From Lachnospiraceae bacterium UBA1748 (GTDB lineage: Bacteria; Bacillota; Clostridia; Lachnospirales; Lachnospiraceae): 7,951 nt of DNA. Shown here piece by piece: positions 1 through 5,603 of the stretch. The DNA is taken from contig DCHQ01000073.1 of assembly GCA_002314855.1 (NCBI GenBank), forward strand, positions 1 through 7,951. The letters are read 5' to 3'. The number at the start of each line of letters is the position of its first letter. The first letter of the stretch is position 1. A program made the translations under genes and the position numbers. The notes beneath the pieces are model-generated. The model was not told the origin of the DNA. It searched no databases and saw only the letters and a program-made list of their open reading frames with translations.

Positions 1-57
1 AAGTACACAACAAATGATGCTGGTAAGGCACTTGTTGCAGCTGGTCCACAGTTATAA
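1..57 (+). CDS. C-terminal end of an unrecognised protein (5' truncated)
   Basis: One frame is open from the first base to a TAA at 55-57 and encodes KYTTNDAGKALVAAGPQL. The reading frame is supported by codons typical of the other genes here (GGT, GCT, AAG, GTT) and by an intrinsic terminator that starts 17 nt after the stop. Eighteen residues are too few to name a family, and no motif is recognisable. The terminator shows that this gene ends its own transcription unit and is not co-transcribed with the RNA gene that follows. Confidence 0.6.
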   Translation, partial: KYTTNDAGKALVAAGPQL

Positions 58-73
58 GATAAAAATTAATATC

Positions 74-110
74 AAAGCCCGTCGCTATATGCGGCGGGCT
101 TTATTTTGTT
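74..110 (+). terminator. Intrinsic terminator of the upstream gene
   Basis: Bases 74-85 pair with 91-102 in a 12-bp stem (AAAGCCCGTCGC with GCGGCGGGCTTT, one G-U pair) around the loop TATAT. A T-rich tail, TATTTTGTT, follows. The GC-rich stem and U tract are those of a Rho-independent terminator, placed 17 nt after the stop codon of the partial gene. Confidence 0.9.
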
Positions 111-126
111 ATGTTTACTATGCGTG

Positions 127-155
127 TTGAGAGTGGTAAGCATTTATGGTATAAT
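127..155 (+). promoter_or_regulatory. Sigma-A promoter of the 6S RNA candidate
   Basis: A -35 box TTGAGA at 127-132 and a perfect -10 box TATAAT at 150-155 are separated by 17 bp. The expected start site is near 162, which is exactly where the 5' strand of the RNA's closing stem begins. The agreement between promoter position and RNA structure strengthens both calls. Confidence 0.8.
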
Positions 156-161
156 AAACTT

Positions 162-359
162 ACTCGAAATGAGGACATAGGTCTTTGGCTATCATTAATT
201 GATCCTACATTACTTTAAACGGGACCCCTATATCATCTTTTACAATGTCAGGCCTCGGTAATTCCCTTTGGGCAGTGGAAGACAGCGAACTAGATTGCGG
301 AAACCCACCTAGCGCAGGCTAGGAGTCAAACATGTTAGCCAACATTTCGAGTCTTTTTT
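162..359 (+). ncRNA. ssrS: 6S RNA (SsrS) candidate
   Basis: This is a roughly 198-nt region with no good reading frame between a strong promoter and a T6 tract. Its ends pair: ACTCGAAAT (162-170) with ATTTCGAGT (344-352), 9 perfect bp, followed by C and six T. A second stem joins TTGGCTA (185-191) to TAGCCAA (336-342). Inside lie a large open region, a 6-bp hairpin CCTAGC/GCTAGG (308-313/318-323) on its 3' side, and an apical arm that includes TGTC/GACA (246-249/281-284). A long closed rod with a central bubble, a 3'-side hairpin and about 200 nt length is the 6S RNA architecture. 6S RNA mimics an open promoter, binds housekeeping RNA polymerase and is copied into short product RNAs. The family call rests on architecture and on remembered similarity of the 3' half; no covariance model was run. 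Other possibilities are an unrelated structured RNA or a long leader of the next gene. Confidence 0.72.
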
Positions 360-379
360 ATTAGGGTGGAATTAGATAG

Positions 380-1213
380 ATGAAGAAAATTATTGGATTT
401 GTGAAAGACTTTGGCAATTCTATTAGTGAAAGTAACGCATCAGCTTTTGCAGCTAGTGCGGCTTTTTTTATGTTCTTATCACTTGTACCTGTAATAATGT
501 TATTTTGTAGTATTATTCCGTATACTCATATACGAGTAGATAATGTTACAGGGGCCTTTTCTGAATTTGTTCCAATATATATAGAAGATTTTATTAAAGA
601 TGTATTTCTGGAGTTTGACAAAGGCTCGATAGCTTTAGTATCCGTTTCGGCTCTGATCACATTGTGGGTGGCAGGTAAAGGCTTTTGGGCACTTATATAT
701 GGTTTGGATTCTTCATATAAAGTGACAGCAAGAAGTAATTTTGTTAAGCTTCGTATTTGGGGTTCTGTATATACAGTTGTATTTTTGATTGGTCTTATCT
801 TTAACCTTTTGGTTATGGTATGGGGTCCTGTTATAGTTGATATGATAGAAGAGTATGCTCCTCAAACGGTAGACCTGCTTGAATTTTTACTTAAGTTTCG
901 ATTTTTATATGGTATTGTAATATTGATATTTATATTTCAACTTATATATAAATTTGTACCTAGTATCAAACTTAAATTCTTTGAACAGTTTCCAGGTGCA
1001 GTGTTCTCGGCGCTGTGTTGGTCAGTTATTTCTTTTGGATTTTCACTGTATGTAAGGTATTTTGGTGGCTTTTCCATGTATGGAAGTCTTGGTACGGTCA
1101 TCATCACGCTACTTTGGTTGTATTATGATTTATATATACTATTTATAGGAGCTATTGTTAATAGGTACTATATAGAGTGGAAGCATAAATCTCAGCTTGG
1201 AAACGGAAACTAA
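380..1213 (+). CDS. YihY/BrkB-family inner membrane protein
   Basis: This is a 277-residue polytopic membrane protein of the YihY/virulence factor BrkB family, once mislabelled ribonuclease BN. Hydrophobic segments lie at about 24-47, 83-107, 128-151, 174-192, 205-226 and 236-260, giving the family's usual six helices. The C-terminal signature is clear: PGAVFSALCW near 205-214, then YVRYFGGFSMYGSLG at 224-238 and a LLWLYYD stretch at 244-250, ending in GAIVN. The family's molecular role is not settled; transport has been proposed. The start is ATG 380 with an AGGGTGGA ribosome binding site 9 nt upstream. No promoter is visible between the preceding RNA (ending near 359) and this gene, so it may depend on read-through from the RNA promoter. 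No terminator separates it from rpsU. It uses more A/T-ending codons than the decarboxylase genes, which suggests low expression. Confidence 0.9.
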   Translation: MKKIIGFVKDFGNSISESNASAFAASAAFFMFLSLVPVIMLFCSIIPYTHIRVDNVTGAFSEFVPIYIEDFIKDVFLEFDKGSIALVSVSALITLWVAGKGFWALIYGLDSSYKVTARSNFVKLRIWGSVYTVVFLIGLIFNLLVMVWGPVIVDMIEEYAPQTVDLLEFLLKFRFLYGIVILIFIFQLIYKFVPSIKLKFFEQFPGAVFSALCWSVISFGFSLYVRYFGGFSMYGSLGTVIITLLWLYYDLYILFIGAIVNRYYIEWKHKSQLGNGN

Positions 1214-1229
1214 AAAAGGAATATAAATA

Positions 1230-1257
1230 TTGACGAATGCATATTTTGTGCTATAAT
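1230..1257 (+). promoter_or_regulatory. rpsU promoter with extended -10
   Basis: The -35 box TTGACG (1230-1235) is followed after 16 bp by a perfect -10 TATAAT (1252-1257). The -10 is preceded by TGC, making an extended -10 TTTTGTGC-TATAAT. It lies 16 nt after the stop of the upstream membrane protein gene. The predicted start near 1264 gives an 85-nt leader before rpsU. Confidence 0.8.
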
Positions 1258-1264
1258 TATCGAT

Positions 1265-1330
1265 GTGCGAAATTTATAAACCCTAAATCAAGGTGCACGA
1301 CAGGTACGAAAGTTCCTGAATCTAAAGATT
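1265..1330 (+). promoter_or_regulatory. Structured leader of rpsU (possible regulatory RNA)
   Basis: Three small helices can form between the predicted start site and the ribosome binding site. GTGC (1265-1268) pairs with GCAC (1295-1298). CAGG-T-AC (1301-1307) pairs with GT-T-CCTG (1312-1318), with one U-U mismatch and a GAAA tetraloop of the GNRA class. AATC (1319-1322) pairs with GATT (1327-1330), directly abutting the previous stem and ending a few nt before the AGGGGAGG site. Ribosomal protein leaders are often sites of autogenous control, so a regulatory role is plausible but inferred. I do not recognise a named riboswitch class here. The 4-bp outer helices could occur by chance. Confidence 0.35.
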
Positions 1331-1349
1331 GAGGGGAGGTTGAGTTAAA

Positions 1350-1523
1350 ATGTCTAAGATTGAAGTTAAGCCAAATGAAGATTTAGATAGCGCATTACGT
1401 CGTTTCAAGAGAAGCTGTGCTAAGGCTGGTATCCAGCAGGAGATCAGAAAGCGTGAGCACTATGAGAAGCCTAGCGTTAAGCGTAAGAAGAAATCTGAAG
1501 CAGCTAGAAAGCGCAAGTTCTAA
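1350..1523 (+). CDS. rpsU: 30S ribosomal protein S21
   Basis: A 57-residue, very basic protein beginning MSKIEVKPNEDLDSALRRFK and ending in a Lys/Arg-rich tail, KPSVKRKKKSEAARKRKF. The N-terminal V-x-x-N-E-(x)3-A-L-R-R-F-K pattern, the CAKAGIQQEIRKREHYEKPS core and the length match bacterial S21. S21 sits on the 30S subunit near the anti-Shine-Dalgarno end of 16S rRNA and helps initiation. ATG 1350 is preceded by an AGGGGAGGT ribosome binding site. The gene is a single-gene unit with its own promoter at 1230-1257 and a terminator at 1540-1572. In many Firmicutes rpsU precedes yqeY; that neighbour is absent here. Confidence 0.97.
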   Translation: MSKIEVKPNEDLDSALRRFKRSCAKAGIQQEIRKREHYEKPSVKRKKKSEAARKRKF

Positions 1524-1539
1524 TTTTTTAAGAAATGTC

Positions 1540-1573
1540 AAAGACCATATCACTACGATATGGTCTTTTTTTG
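1540..1573 (+). terminator. rpsU intrinsic terminator
   Basis: Bases 1540-1551 (AAAGACCATATC) pair with 1557-1568 (GATATGGTCTTT) in a perfect 12-bp stem around the loop ACTAC. Seven consecutive T residues run from 1566 to 1572. It starts 17 nt after the rpsU stop codon and isolates rpsU from the following operon. Confidence 0.93.
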
Positions 1574-1597
1574 TGTATTTTTTTCTACAAAACAATG

Positions 1598-1626
1598 TTG
1601 GATTAAAGGCTATGTTGTGTTATAAT
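1598..1626 (+). promoter_or_regulatory. Promoter of the metallophosphoesterase-scpAB operon
   Basis: A perfect -10 TATAAT at 1621-1626 is preceded by TGT, an extended -10, with a weak -35 TTGGAT at 1598-1603 and a 17-bp spacer. The predicted start site is near 1633. That would make an in-frame TTG at 1632 unusable as a start codon and favours ATG 1674 for the next gene. Confidence 0.65.
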
Positions 1627-1662
1627 TCATTTTGCTACTCTATATATTGTGTTTTATGGAAT

Positions 1663-1668
1663 GGGGGA
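1663..1668 (+). promoter_or_regulatory. Ribosome binding site fixing the start of the metallophosphoesterase
   Basis: GGGGGA lies 5 nt upstream of ATG 1674. An in-frame TTG at 1632 would add 14 residues but has no ribosome binding site and falls at the predicted transcription start. Confidence 0.7.
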
Positions 1669-1673
1669 TATAT

Positions 1674-2585
1674 ATGAGAATATTAGTTGGTATATTTAGT
1701 TTTTTAATTAGTTTTTTCACAGGAGTTATTTTCTCTGACAATAATAATATACAGGTTAAGGAGTACAAGGTTCGCCATAAGAGGATTAAGAAGCCTGCAA
1801 GATTTGTATTTATAACTGATCTTCATGGCAAGAGCTTTGGACCTGATAATGAGAGACTTATTGCGAAGATAGAAGATTGTAAGCCTGACTTTATCGTAAT
1901 AGGTGGTGACCTTATTACTACTAAGTTCACTTACAATTATGCAGTTATGGAAAAGCTGGTTCGTACACTTAGTGAGAAGTACAAGGTTTTCTATGCAATG
2001 GGTAATCATGAAAGCAGACTTAAGTGGAGAGTGACCAGTGGTGGACGTCTTCCTGAGATTACTTACGAAGAATTACTTGAGCGTATTGAAGCGGCAGGAG
2101 CTGAGATACTTGATAACAAGTCTACAGCATTATCATATTATGGTATTAAGTTTACAGGCCTTTCACTTGATAAGGCATTTTATAACAAGAAGCAGAAGTT
2201 TTCGTTATCGACAAGAGATATTAATGAGCTTGTAGATACAACAGATGATGGAAACTATAATATCCTTCTTGCTCACAACCCTGAGTACTTCAGTGAGTAC
2301 TGCAAGCTTCCATATCAGTTAGTACTTTCAGGACATATGCACGGTGGAATAATGAGACTTCCAAAGGGGATGGGCGTGATTGATCCTAAGTTCCGCTTAT
2401 TCAAGATACTGTGCTGGGGAACAGCAAGAAGAGATGGAACACGTATCATCGTTTCACGCGGTCTTGCTATGCATACAATACCAGTCAGAGTCTTTAATCC
2501 ATCGGAGCTTACTGTGGTTACTCTTAAGGGTGAATCCAAGAGACCTGATAAACTTATTAAAAGAATTATGAAAAGAGGAAAATAG
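1674..2585 (+). CDS. Membrane-anchored metallophosphoesterase (YkuE/YaeI-like)
   Basis: A 303-residue protein with one N-terminal hydrophobic segment (about 3-21) followed by a calcineurin-like metallophosphoesterase domain. All the usual metal ligands are visible in order: DLH (D49, H51), GGD (D79), GNHE (N111, H112), H201 in LLAHNPEYF, and GHMHGG (H221, H223). These bind a two-metal centre that hydrolyses phosphoesters. The layout resembles YkuE/YaeI-type membrane phosphoesterases, but the substrate is not readable from sequence. Because no cleavage motif follows the hydrophobic segment, I infer a membrane anchor rather than a secreted enzyme; the side of the membrane is uncertain. The start at ATG 1674 is chosen on its ribosome binding site and the promoter position. 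It is first in a three-gene operon: scpA starts 2 nt after its stop, with scpA's ribosome binding site inside this gene's 3' end. Confidence 0.92.
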   Translation: MRILVGIFSFLISFFTGVIFSDNNNIQVKEYKVRHKRIKKPARFVFITDLHGKSFGPDNERLIAKIEDCKPDFIVIGGDLITTKFTYNYAVMEKLVRTLSEKYKVFYAMGNHESRLKWRVTSGGRLPEITYEELLERIEAAGAEILDNKSTALSYYGIKFTGLSLDKAFYNKKQKFSLSTRDINELVDTTDDGNYNILLAHNPEYFSEYCKLPYQLVLSGHMHGGIMRLPKGMGVIDPKFRLFKILCWGTARRDGTRIIVSRGLAMHTIPVRVFNPSELTVVTLKGESKRPDKLIKRIMKRGK

Positions 2586-2587
2586 AC

Positions 2588-3373
2588 ATGGCTTTATTGG
2601 TAAAGCTTGAGGTCTTTGAAGGACCACTTGATCTATTATTACACTTAATAGAAAAGAACAAAGTTGATATCTATGATATTCCTATAGTTGAGATTACGGA
2701 GCAGTATCTTGATTATGTACGTAACATGGAAACTGAAGATATGAATGTTATCAGTGAGTTCCTTGTTATGGCGGCTACACTCATTGATATAAAATGCAAG
2801 ATGCTTCTACCTAAGGACGAAACTGCCGAGGAAGAAGAGGAAGATCCAAGAACAGAACTTGTTCAGAAACTTCTTGAATATAAGCTTTATAAGTATATGT
2901 CTTACGAGCTTAAGGATAGACAGATTGATGCTGGAAGAGCTCTTTTTAGAGAGCCAAGTATTCCTAAGGAAATCATGGATTATCGTGAGCCAGTTAACTA
3001 TGAAGAATTAGTTGGTGACATGACTCTCCAGAAACTTAATGAAATATTCCAAAGTATGGTTAAGCGTCAGGAGGATCGTGTGGATCCTATCCGTTCTAAG
3101 TTTGGTAATGTTGAGAAGGACGAAATACCGCTTGAGGATAAGCAGAATTATATATTCCGCTATCTTACAGCAAATAAGAAATGCTCTTTCAAGCAGCTAC
3201 TTGAAAAGCAGCATAGTAAGATGGAGATTATAGTTACTTTCCTGGTTGTGCTTGAGCTTATGAAGGTTGGCCAGATAACAATATCTCAGGATAATCTTTT
3301 CGATGATATCATCATTGAAAGAAATAATGACAATGAAGAAGTATCACTTGGAGCAGATTTTGCTATTGTATAA
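2588..3373 (+). CDS. scpA: Segregation and condensation protein A
   Basis: A 261-residue ScpA, the kleisin subunit that bridges the SMC head domains and binds ScpB in the bacterial condensin. The N-terminal kleisin signature FEGPLDLLLHLIEKNKVDIYD is at 10-30. An MAATLIDIKCKMLLP helix follows at 61-75, then an acidic linker (EEEEED, 81-86). The C-terminal winged helix, which contacts the SMC head, covers about 185-247 with ITISQDNLFDDIII at its end. Length is normal for the family. The start ATG 2588 has GAGGA 8 nt upstream, located inside the preceding gene, and the gap between the genes is 2 nt, so translation is probably coupled. scpB follows after 26 nt. Confidence 0.96.
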   Translation: MALLVKLEVFEGPLDLLLHLIEKNKVDIYDIPIVEITEQYLDYVRNMETEDMNVISEFLVMAATLIDIKCKMLLPKDETAEEEEEDPRTELVQKLLEYKLYKYMSYELKDRQIDAGRALFREPSIPKEIMDYREPVNYEELVGDMTLQKLNEIFQSMVKRQEDRVDPIRSKFGNVEKDEIPLEDKQNYIFRYLTANKKCSFKQLLEKQHSKMEIIVTFLVVLELMKVGQITISQDNLFDDIIIERNNDNEEVSLGADFAIV

Positions 3374-3387
3374 GTGTGATACTGTTT

Positions 3388-3391
3388 GGAG
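3388..3391 (+). promoter_or_regulatory. Ribosome binding site fixing a GTG start for scpB
   Basis: GGAG lies 8 nt upstream of GTG 3400. An alternative GTG at 3376 would overlap this site and has no good ribosome binding site of its own, and the residues it adds (MILFGVDK) are not seen at the N-terminus of typical ScpB proteins. Confidence 0.7.
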
Positions 3392-3399
3392 TAGATAAA

Positions 3400-4005
3400 G
3401 TGAAGAAAAGCGAGATTATATCAAATGTTGAAGCCATATTATTTGCAGTAGGTAATTCTGTATCAATTGCAAAGCTGGCTGAGGTACTTGAGGTTACTGA
3501 AAAAGAATTAAAATATACATTGGATGAAATGCAGAATATGTATGCTGATGAGCAGAGAGGTATTGAGTTAGTATTTCTTGAAGACAGCGTACAGCTTGGT
3601 ACTAAGAATTCAGCTTATGAATATCTTATGAAGATTGCTAAGACACCTAACAGATATGTGCTTACAGATACTGTACTTGAGACACTTTCTATCATTGCTT
3701 ATAAGCAACCTGTTACCAGAGGTGAGATAGAGAAGATAAGAGGTGTGAGCTGTGATCATGCAATCAATAAGCTTATAGAATATGAACTTATTGAAGAGGT
3801 GGGCAGACTTGATGCGCCAGGCAAGCCTTTACTGTTTGGAACAACAGAGCAGTTCCTTCGTTCATTTGGTGTTAAATCCATTGGGGATCTTCCAAAAGTA
3901 ACACCTGAAATGGAACAGGATTTTAGAGAACAGGCAACCAGAGAAGCATACGAAAAGGATGTGGATGAAGAGGTTGATGAGGAACCTGTAACTGTTGATA
4001 TTTAA
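3400..4005 (+). CDS. scpB: Segregation and condensation protein B
   Basis: A 201-residue ScpB starting at GTG 3400. ScpB dimerises and binds the ScpA linker, controlling SMC ATPase activity during chromosome segregation. The first winged helix is at about 5-80 (EAILFAVGNSVSIAKLAEVL near 11-30). The second carries the family hallmark ETLSIIAYKQPVTRGEIEKI at 94-113, then INKLIEYELIEEVGR and DAPGKPLLFGTT at 138-149. An acidic tail (DVDEEVDEEP) ends the protein. Length is normal. It lies 26 nt after scpA and is followed by a strong terminator, so it closes the operon. A start at 3376 is possible but less well supported. Confidence 0.95.
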   Translation: MKKSEIISNVEAILFAVGNSVSIAKLAEVLEVTEKELKYTLDEMQNMYADEQRGIELVFLEDSVQLGTKNSAYEYLMKIAKTPNRYVLTDTVLETLSIIAYKQPVTRGEIEKIRGVSCDHAINKLIEYELIEEVGRLDAPGKPLLFGTTEQFLRSFGVKSIGDLPKVTPEMEQDFREQATREAYEKDVDEEVDEEPVTVDI

Positions 4006-4012
4006 ATTTTGT

Positions 4013-4041
4013 AAAAAGCACGACTTATTCGTGCTTTTTTT
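4013..4041 (+). terminator. Intrinsic terminator after scpB
   Basis: AAAAAGCACGA (4013-4023) pairs with TCGTGCTTTTT (4029-4039) around the loop CTTAT, and the T tract runs on to 4041. It begins 7 nt after the scpB stop. The A/T symmetry would let it act in both directions, but no gene converges from the other side. Confidence 0.92.
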
Positions 4042-4083
4042 AGCGTAAAAACGTATATTCTTAGCATGAAAAACCAAATTTTG

Positions 4084-4115
4084 TGCTATTAAAAAGCTTG
4101 AACATATGATATAGT
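4084..4115 (+). promoter_or_regulatory. Probable promoter region of the decarboxylase operon
   Basis: Two extended -10-like elements are visible: TGC-TATTAA (4084-4092), preceded by TTTTG as in the rpsU promoter, and TGA-TATAGT (4107-4115). Neither has a convincing -35 box at 16-18 bp. A promoter is expected here because a strong terminator ends the preceding operon at 4041 and the operon codons suggest high expression. The exact start site is uncertain; the second element places it near 4122. Confidence 0.4.
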
Positions 4116-4167
4116 AGTATCAGTGCGAAATTTTTTAATTTTTGCAATTATTTATTATATTATTAGT

Positions 4168-4173
4168 GGAGGT
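4168..4173 (+). promoter_or_regulatory. Ribosome binding site fixing the carboxyltransferase start
   Basis: GGAGGT lies 7 nt upstream of ATG 4181. The frame is open back to a TTG at 4142, but that codon has no ribosome binding site and would add AT-rich, non-conserved residues. Confidence 0.85.
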
Positions 4174-4180
4174 CAACAAA

Positions 4181-5569
4181 ATGAGTAGTATGACAAGCTC
4201 AGCGGGCATGCGAATCAACGCTTTGCTCGACGACAACAGTTTCGTTGAAATTGGTTCTGCTATCACAGCTAGAAGCACAGATTTCAATTTGAAACAGATC
4301 GATACTCCATCAGACGGTGTTATTACCGGATATGGTACTATCGATGGCAATCGTGTGTATGTATACAGCCAGGATTCCAGCGTACTTGGTGGAACAATTG
4401 GTGAGATGCATGCCAAGAAGATTTGCAACATTTATGACCTTGCAATAAAGACAGGTACACCAGTTATCGGTCTTATCGATTGCAACGGCGTTCGTCTGCA
4501 GGAATCAACAGACGCATTAAATGCTATTGGTGATATTTACTTTAAGCAGTCTATGGCTAAGGGTGTTATTCCACAGATCACAGCTGTATTTGGTACATGT
4601 GGTGGTGGTCTTAGCATTATGACAGCTCTTTCTGATTTCACATTCATGGAAGAGAAGAAAGCCAAGATGTTTGTTAACGCTCCAGATGCTATATGTGGTA
4701 ACAGCGTTGAGAAGAACGACACAGCAAGCGCTAAGTTCCAGTCAGAGGAATCAGGCAACGCTGATTTCGTTGGTGATGAGGCTACTATCATTGCGGATAT
4801 GAGAAATCTTATCTCTATGATTCCAGCTAACAACGATGATGTCGCTATGATTGACAACGAAGATGATCTTAACAGAAAGTGCGATGGTATCCTCGGTGCT
4901 GCTGGTGATACAAGCATTCTTCTTTCACAGATCGCTGATGATAACAACTTCCTTGAGGTTAAGGCAGCTTACGCTCAGGAGATGGTAACAGGTTTCATCA
5001 GACTTGACGGTCTTACAATTGGTTGTGTAGCTAACAGAACAGAAGTAGTTGACGATGAGGGTAAGGTTAACAAGCTTGAGGCTGGTCTTACAGCTAATGG
5101 ATGTAACAAGGCAGCTGATTTCGTTGATTTCTGTGATAGCTTCGGTGTTCCAGTTCTTACAATTACTAATGTTTCAGGTTTCAGAGCATGTATGTGTGCT
5201 GAGAAGAGACTTGCTAAGAGCATTGCTAATTTAACAAGCGTATTCGCTAACTGTGATGTCCCAAGAGTAAACCTTATCGTTGGTAAGGCACTTGGTACAG
5301 GATATGTTGTTATGAACTCTAAGGCAATCGGATGTGATCTTACATTCGCTTGGGATAACGCTGAAATAGGTGCTATGGAAGCTTCTATGGCAGCTAAGAT
5401 TATGTATGATGGAGAGAGCCAGGATACAATCGCAGCTAAGACAGCTGAGTATGCAGCTCTTCAGAACAATGCATCATCAGCAGCAAAGAGAGGCTATGTT
5501 GATAATGTTATCGCTCCAGAAGACACAAGAAAGCATCTTGTATATGCTTTTGAGATGTTATACGCATAA
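4181..5569 (+). CDS. Carboxyltransferase (decarboxylase alpha) subunit of a biotin-dependent acyl-CoA decarboxylase
   Basis: A 462-residue crotonase-fold carboxyltransferase related to MmdA and propionyl-CoA carboxylase beta. It transfers CO2 from an acyl-CoA to the biotin carrier. The N-terminal half holds NGVRLQE (102-108), GVIPQITAVFGTCGGG (128-143, first oxyanion-hole region) and LSDFTFM (150-156). The C-terminal half holds TITNVSGF (327-334), GKALGTGYVVMNSKAIGCDL (368-387), AWDNAEIGAM (390-399) and the closing KRGYVDNVIAPEDTRKHL (436-453). Because the substrate domain is CoA-type, this is not an oxaloacetate decarboxylase alpha subunit; methylmalonyl-CoA is the likeliest substrate, with glutaconyl- and malonyl-CoA as alternatives. 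It is about 50 residues shorter than the usual MmdA (about 510) and has 12 cysteines. It is first in an operon with the OadG-like, biotin carrier and OadB-like genes. No biotin carboxylase is in the window, which favours a decarboxylase. Frequent GCT/GTT/AAG codons suggest high expression. Confidence 0.88.
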   Translation: MSSMTSSAGMRINALLDDNSFVEIGSAITARSTDFNLKQIDTPSDGVITGYGTIDGNRVYVYSQDSSVLGGTIGEMHAKKICNIYDLAIKTGTPVIGLIDCNGVRLQESTDALNAIGDIYFKQSMAKGVIPQITAVFGTCGGGLSIMTALSDFTFMEEKKAKMFVNAPDAICGNSVEKNDTASAKFQSEESGNADFVGDEATIIADMRNLISMIPANNDDVAMIDNEDDLNRKCDGILGAAGDTSILLSQIADDNNFLEVKAAYAQEMVTGFIRLDGLTIGCVANRTEVVDDEGKVNKLEAGLTANGCNKAADFVDFCDSFGVPVLTITNVSGFRACMCAEKRLAKSIANLTSVFANCDVPRVNLIVGKALGTGYVVMNSKAIGCDLTFAWDNAEIGAMEASMAAKIMYDGESQDTIAAKTAEYAALQNNASSAAKRGYVDNVIAPEDTRKHLVYAFEMLYA

Positions 5570-5603
5570 TAAACAGAGTTTTTAGGAAAGGATGACAATA
5601 AGA

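Noticed and set aside
162..359. T-box or other leader riboswitch for the YihY-family gene
   Set aside because: No T-box sequence, specifier loop or antiterminator pair is visible, and the pairing of the two ends is typical of a free-standing RNA such as 6S.
1265..1349. Known riboswitch in the rpsU leader (c-di-GMP-I considered because of CACGACAGG...GAAAG)
   Set aside because: The conserved c-di-GMP-I core and tetraloop receptor are missing and the leader is too short; no preQ1, fluoride or ZTP core was recognised either.
1395..1595. Minus-strand open frame across rpsU and its terminator
   Set aside because: It crosses the rpsU terminator stem and opposes a certain ribosomal protein gene.
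3376..3399. Upstream GTG start for scpB at 3376
   Set aside because: It overlaps the only ribosome binding site for scpB and lacks one of its own; GTG 3400 gives a standard N-terminus.
4098..4103. TTGAAC as a -35 box for the decarboxylase operon
   Set aside because: No -10-like hexamer lies 16-18 bp downstream; the nearest candidates are at 6 and 11 bp.
4537..4947. Minus-strand open frame of 136 codons inside the carboxyltransferase gene
   Set aside because: It is fully antisense to a gene with clear family motifs, has no ribosome binding site or promoter I could see, and its protein has no recognisable features.
5592..5603. Upstream ATG 5592 for the OadG-like gene
   Set aside because: It is directly adjacent to AGGAAAGG, leaving too little spacing; ATG 5604 gives a textbook lipoprotein signal peptide. 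The alternative differs by only four residues.
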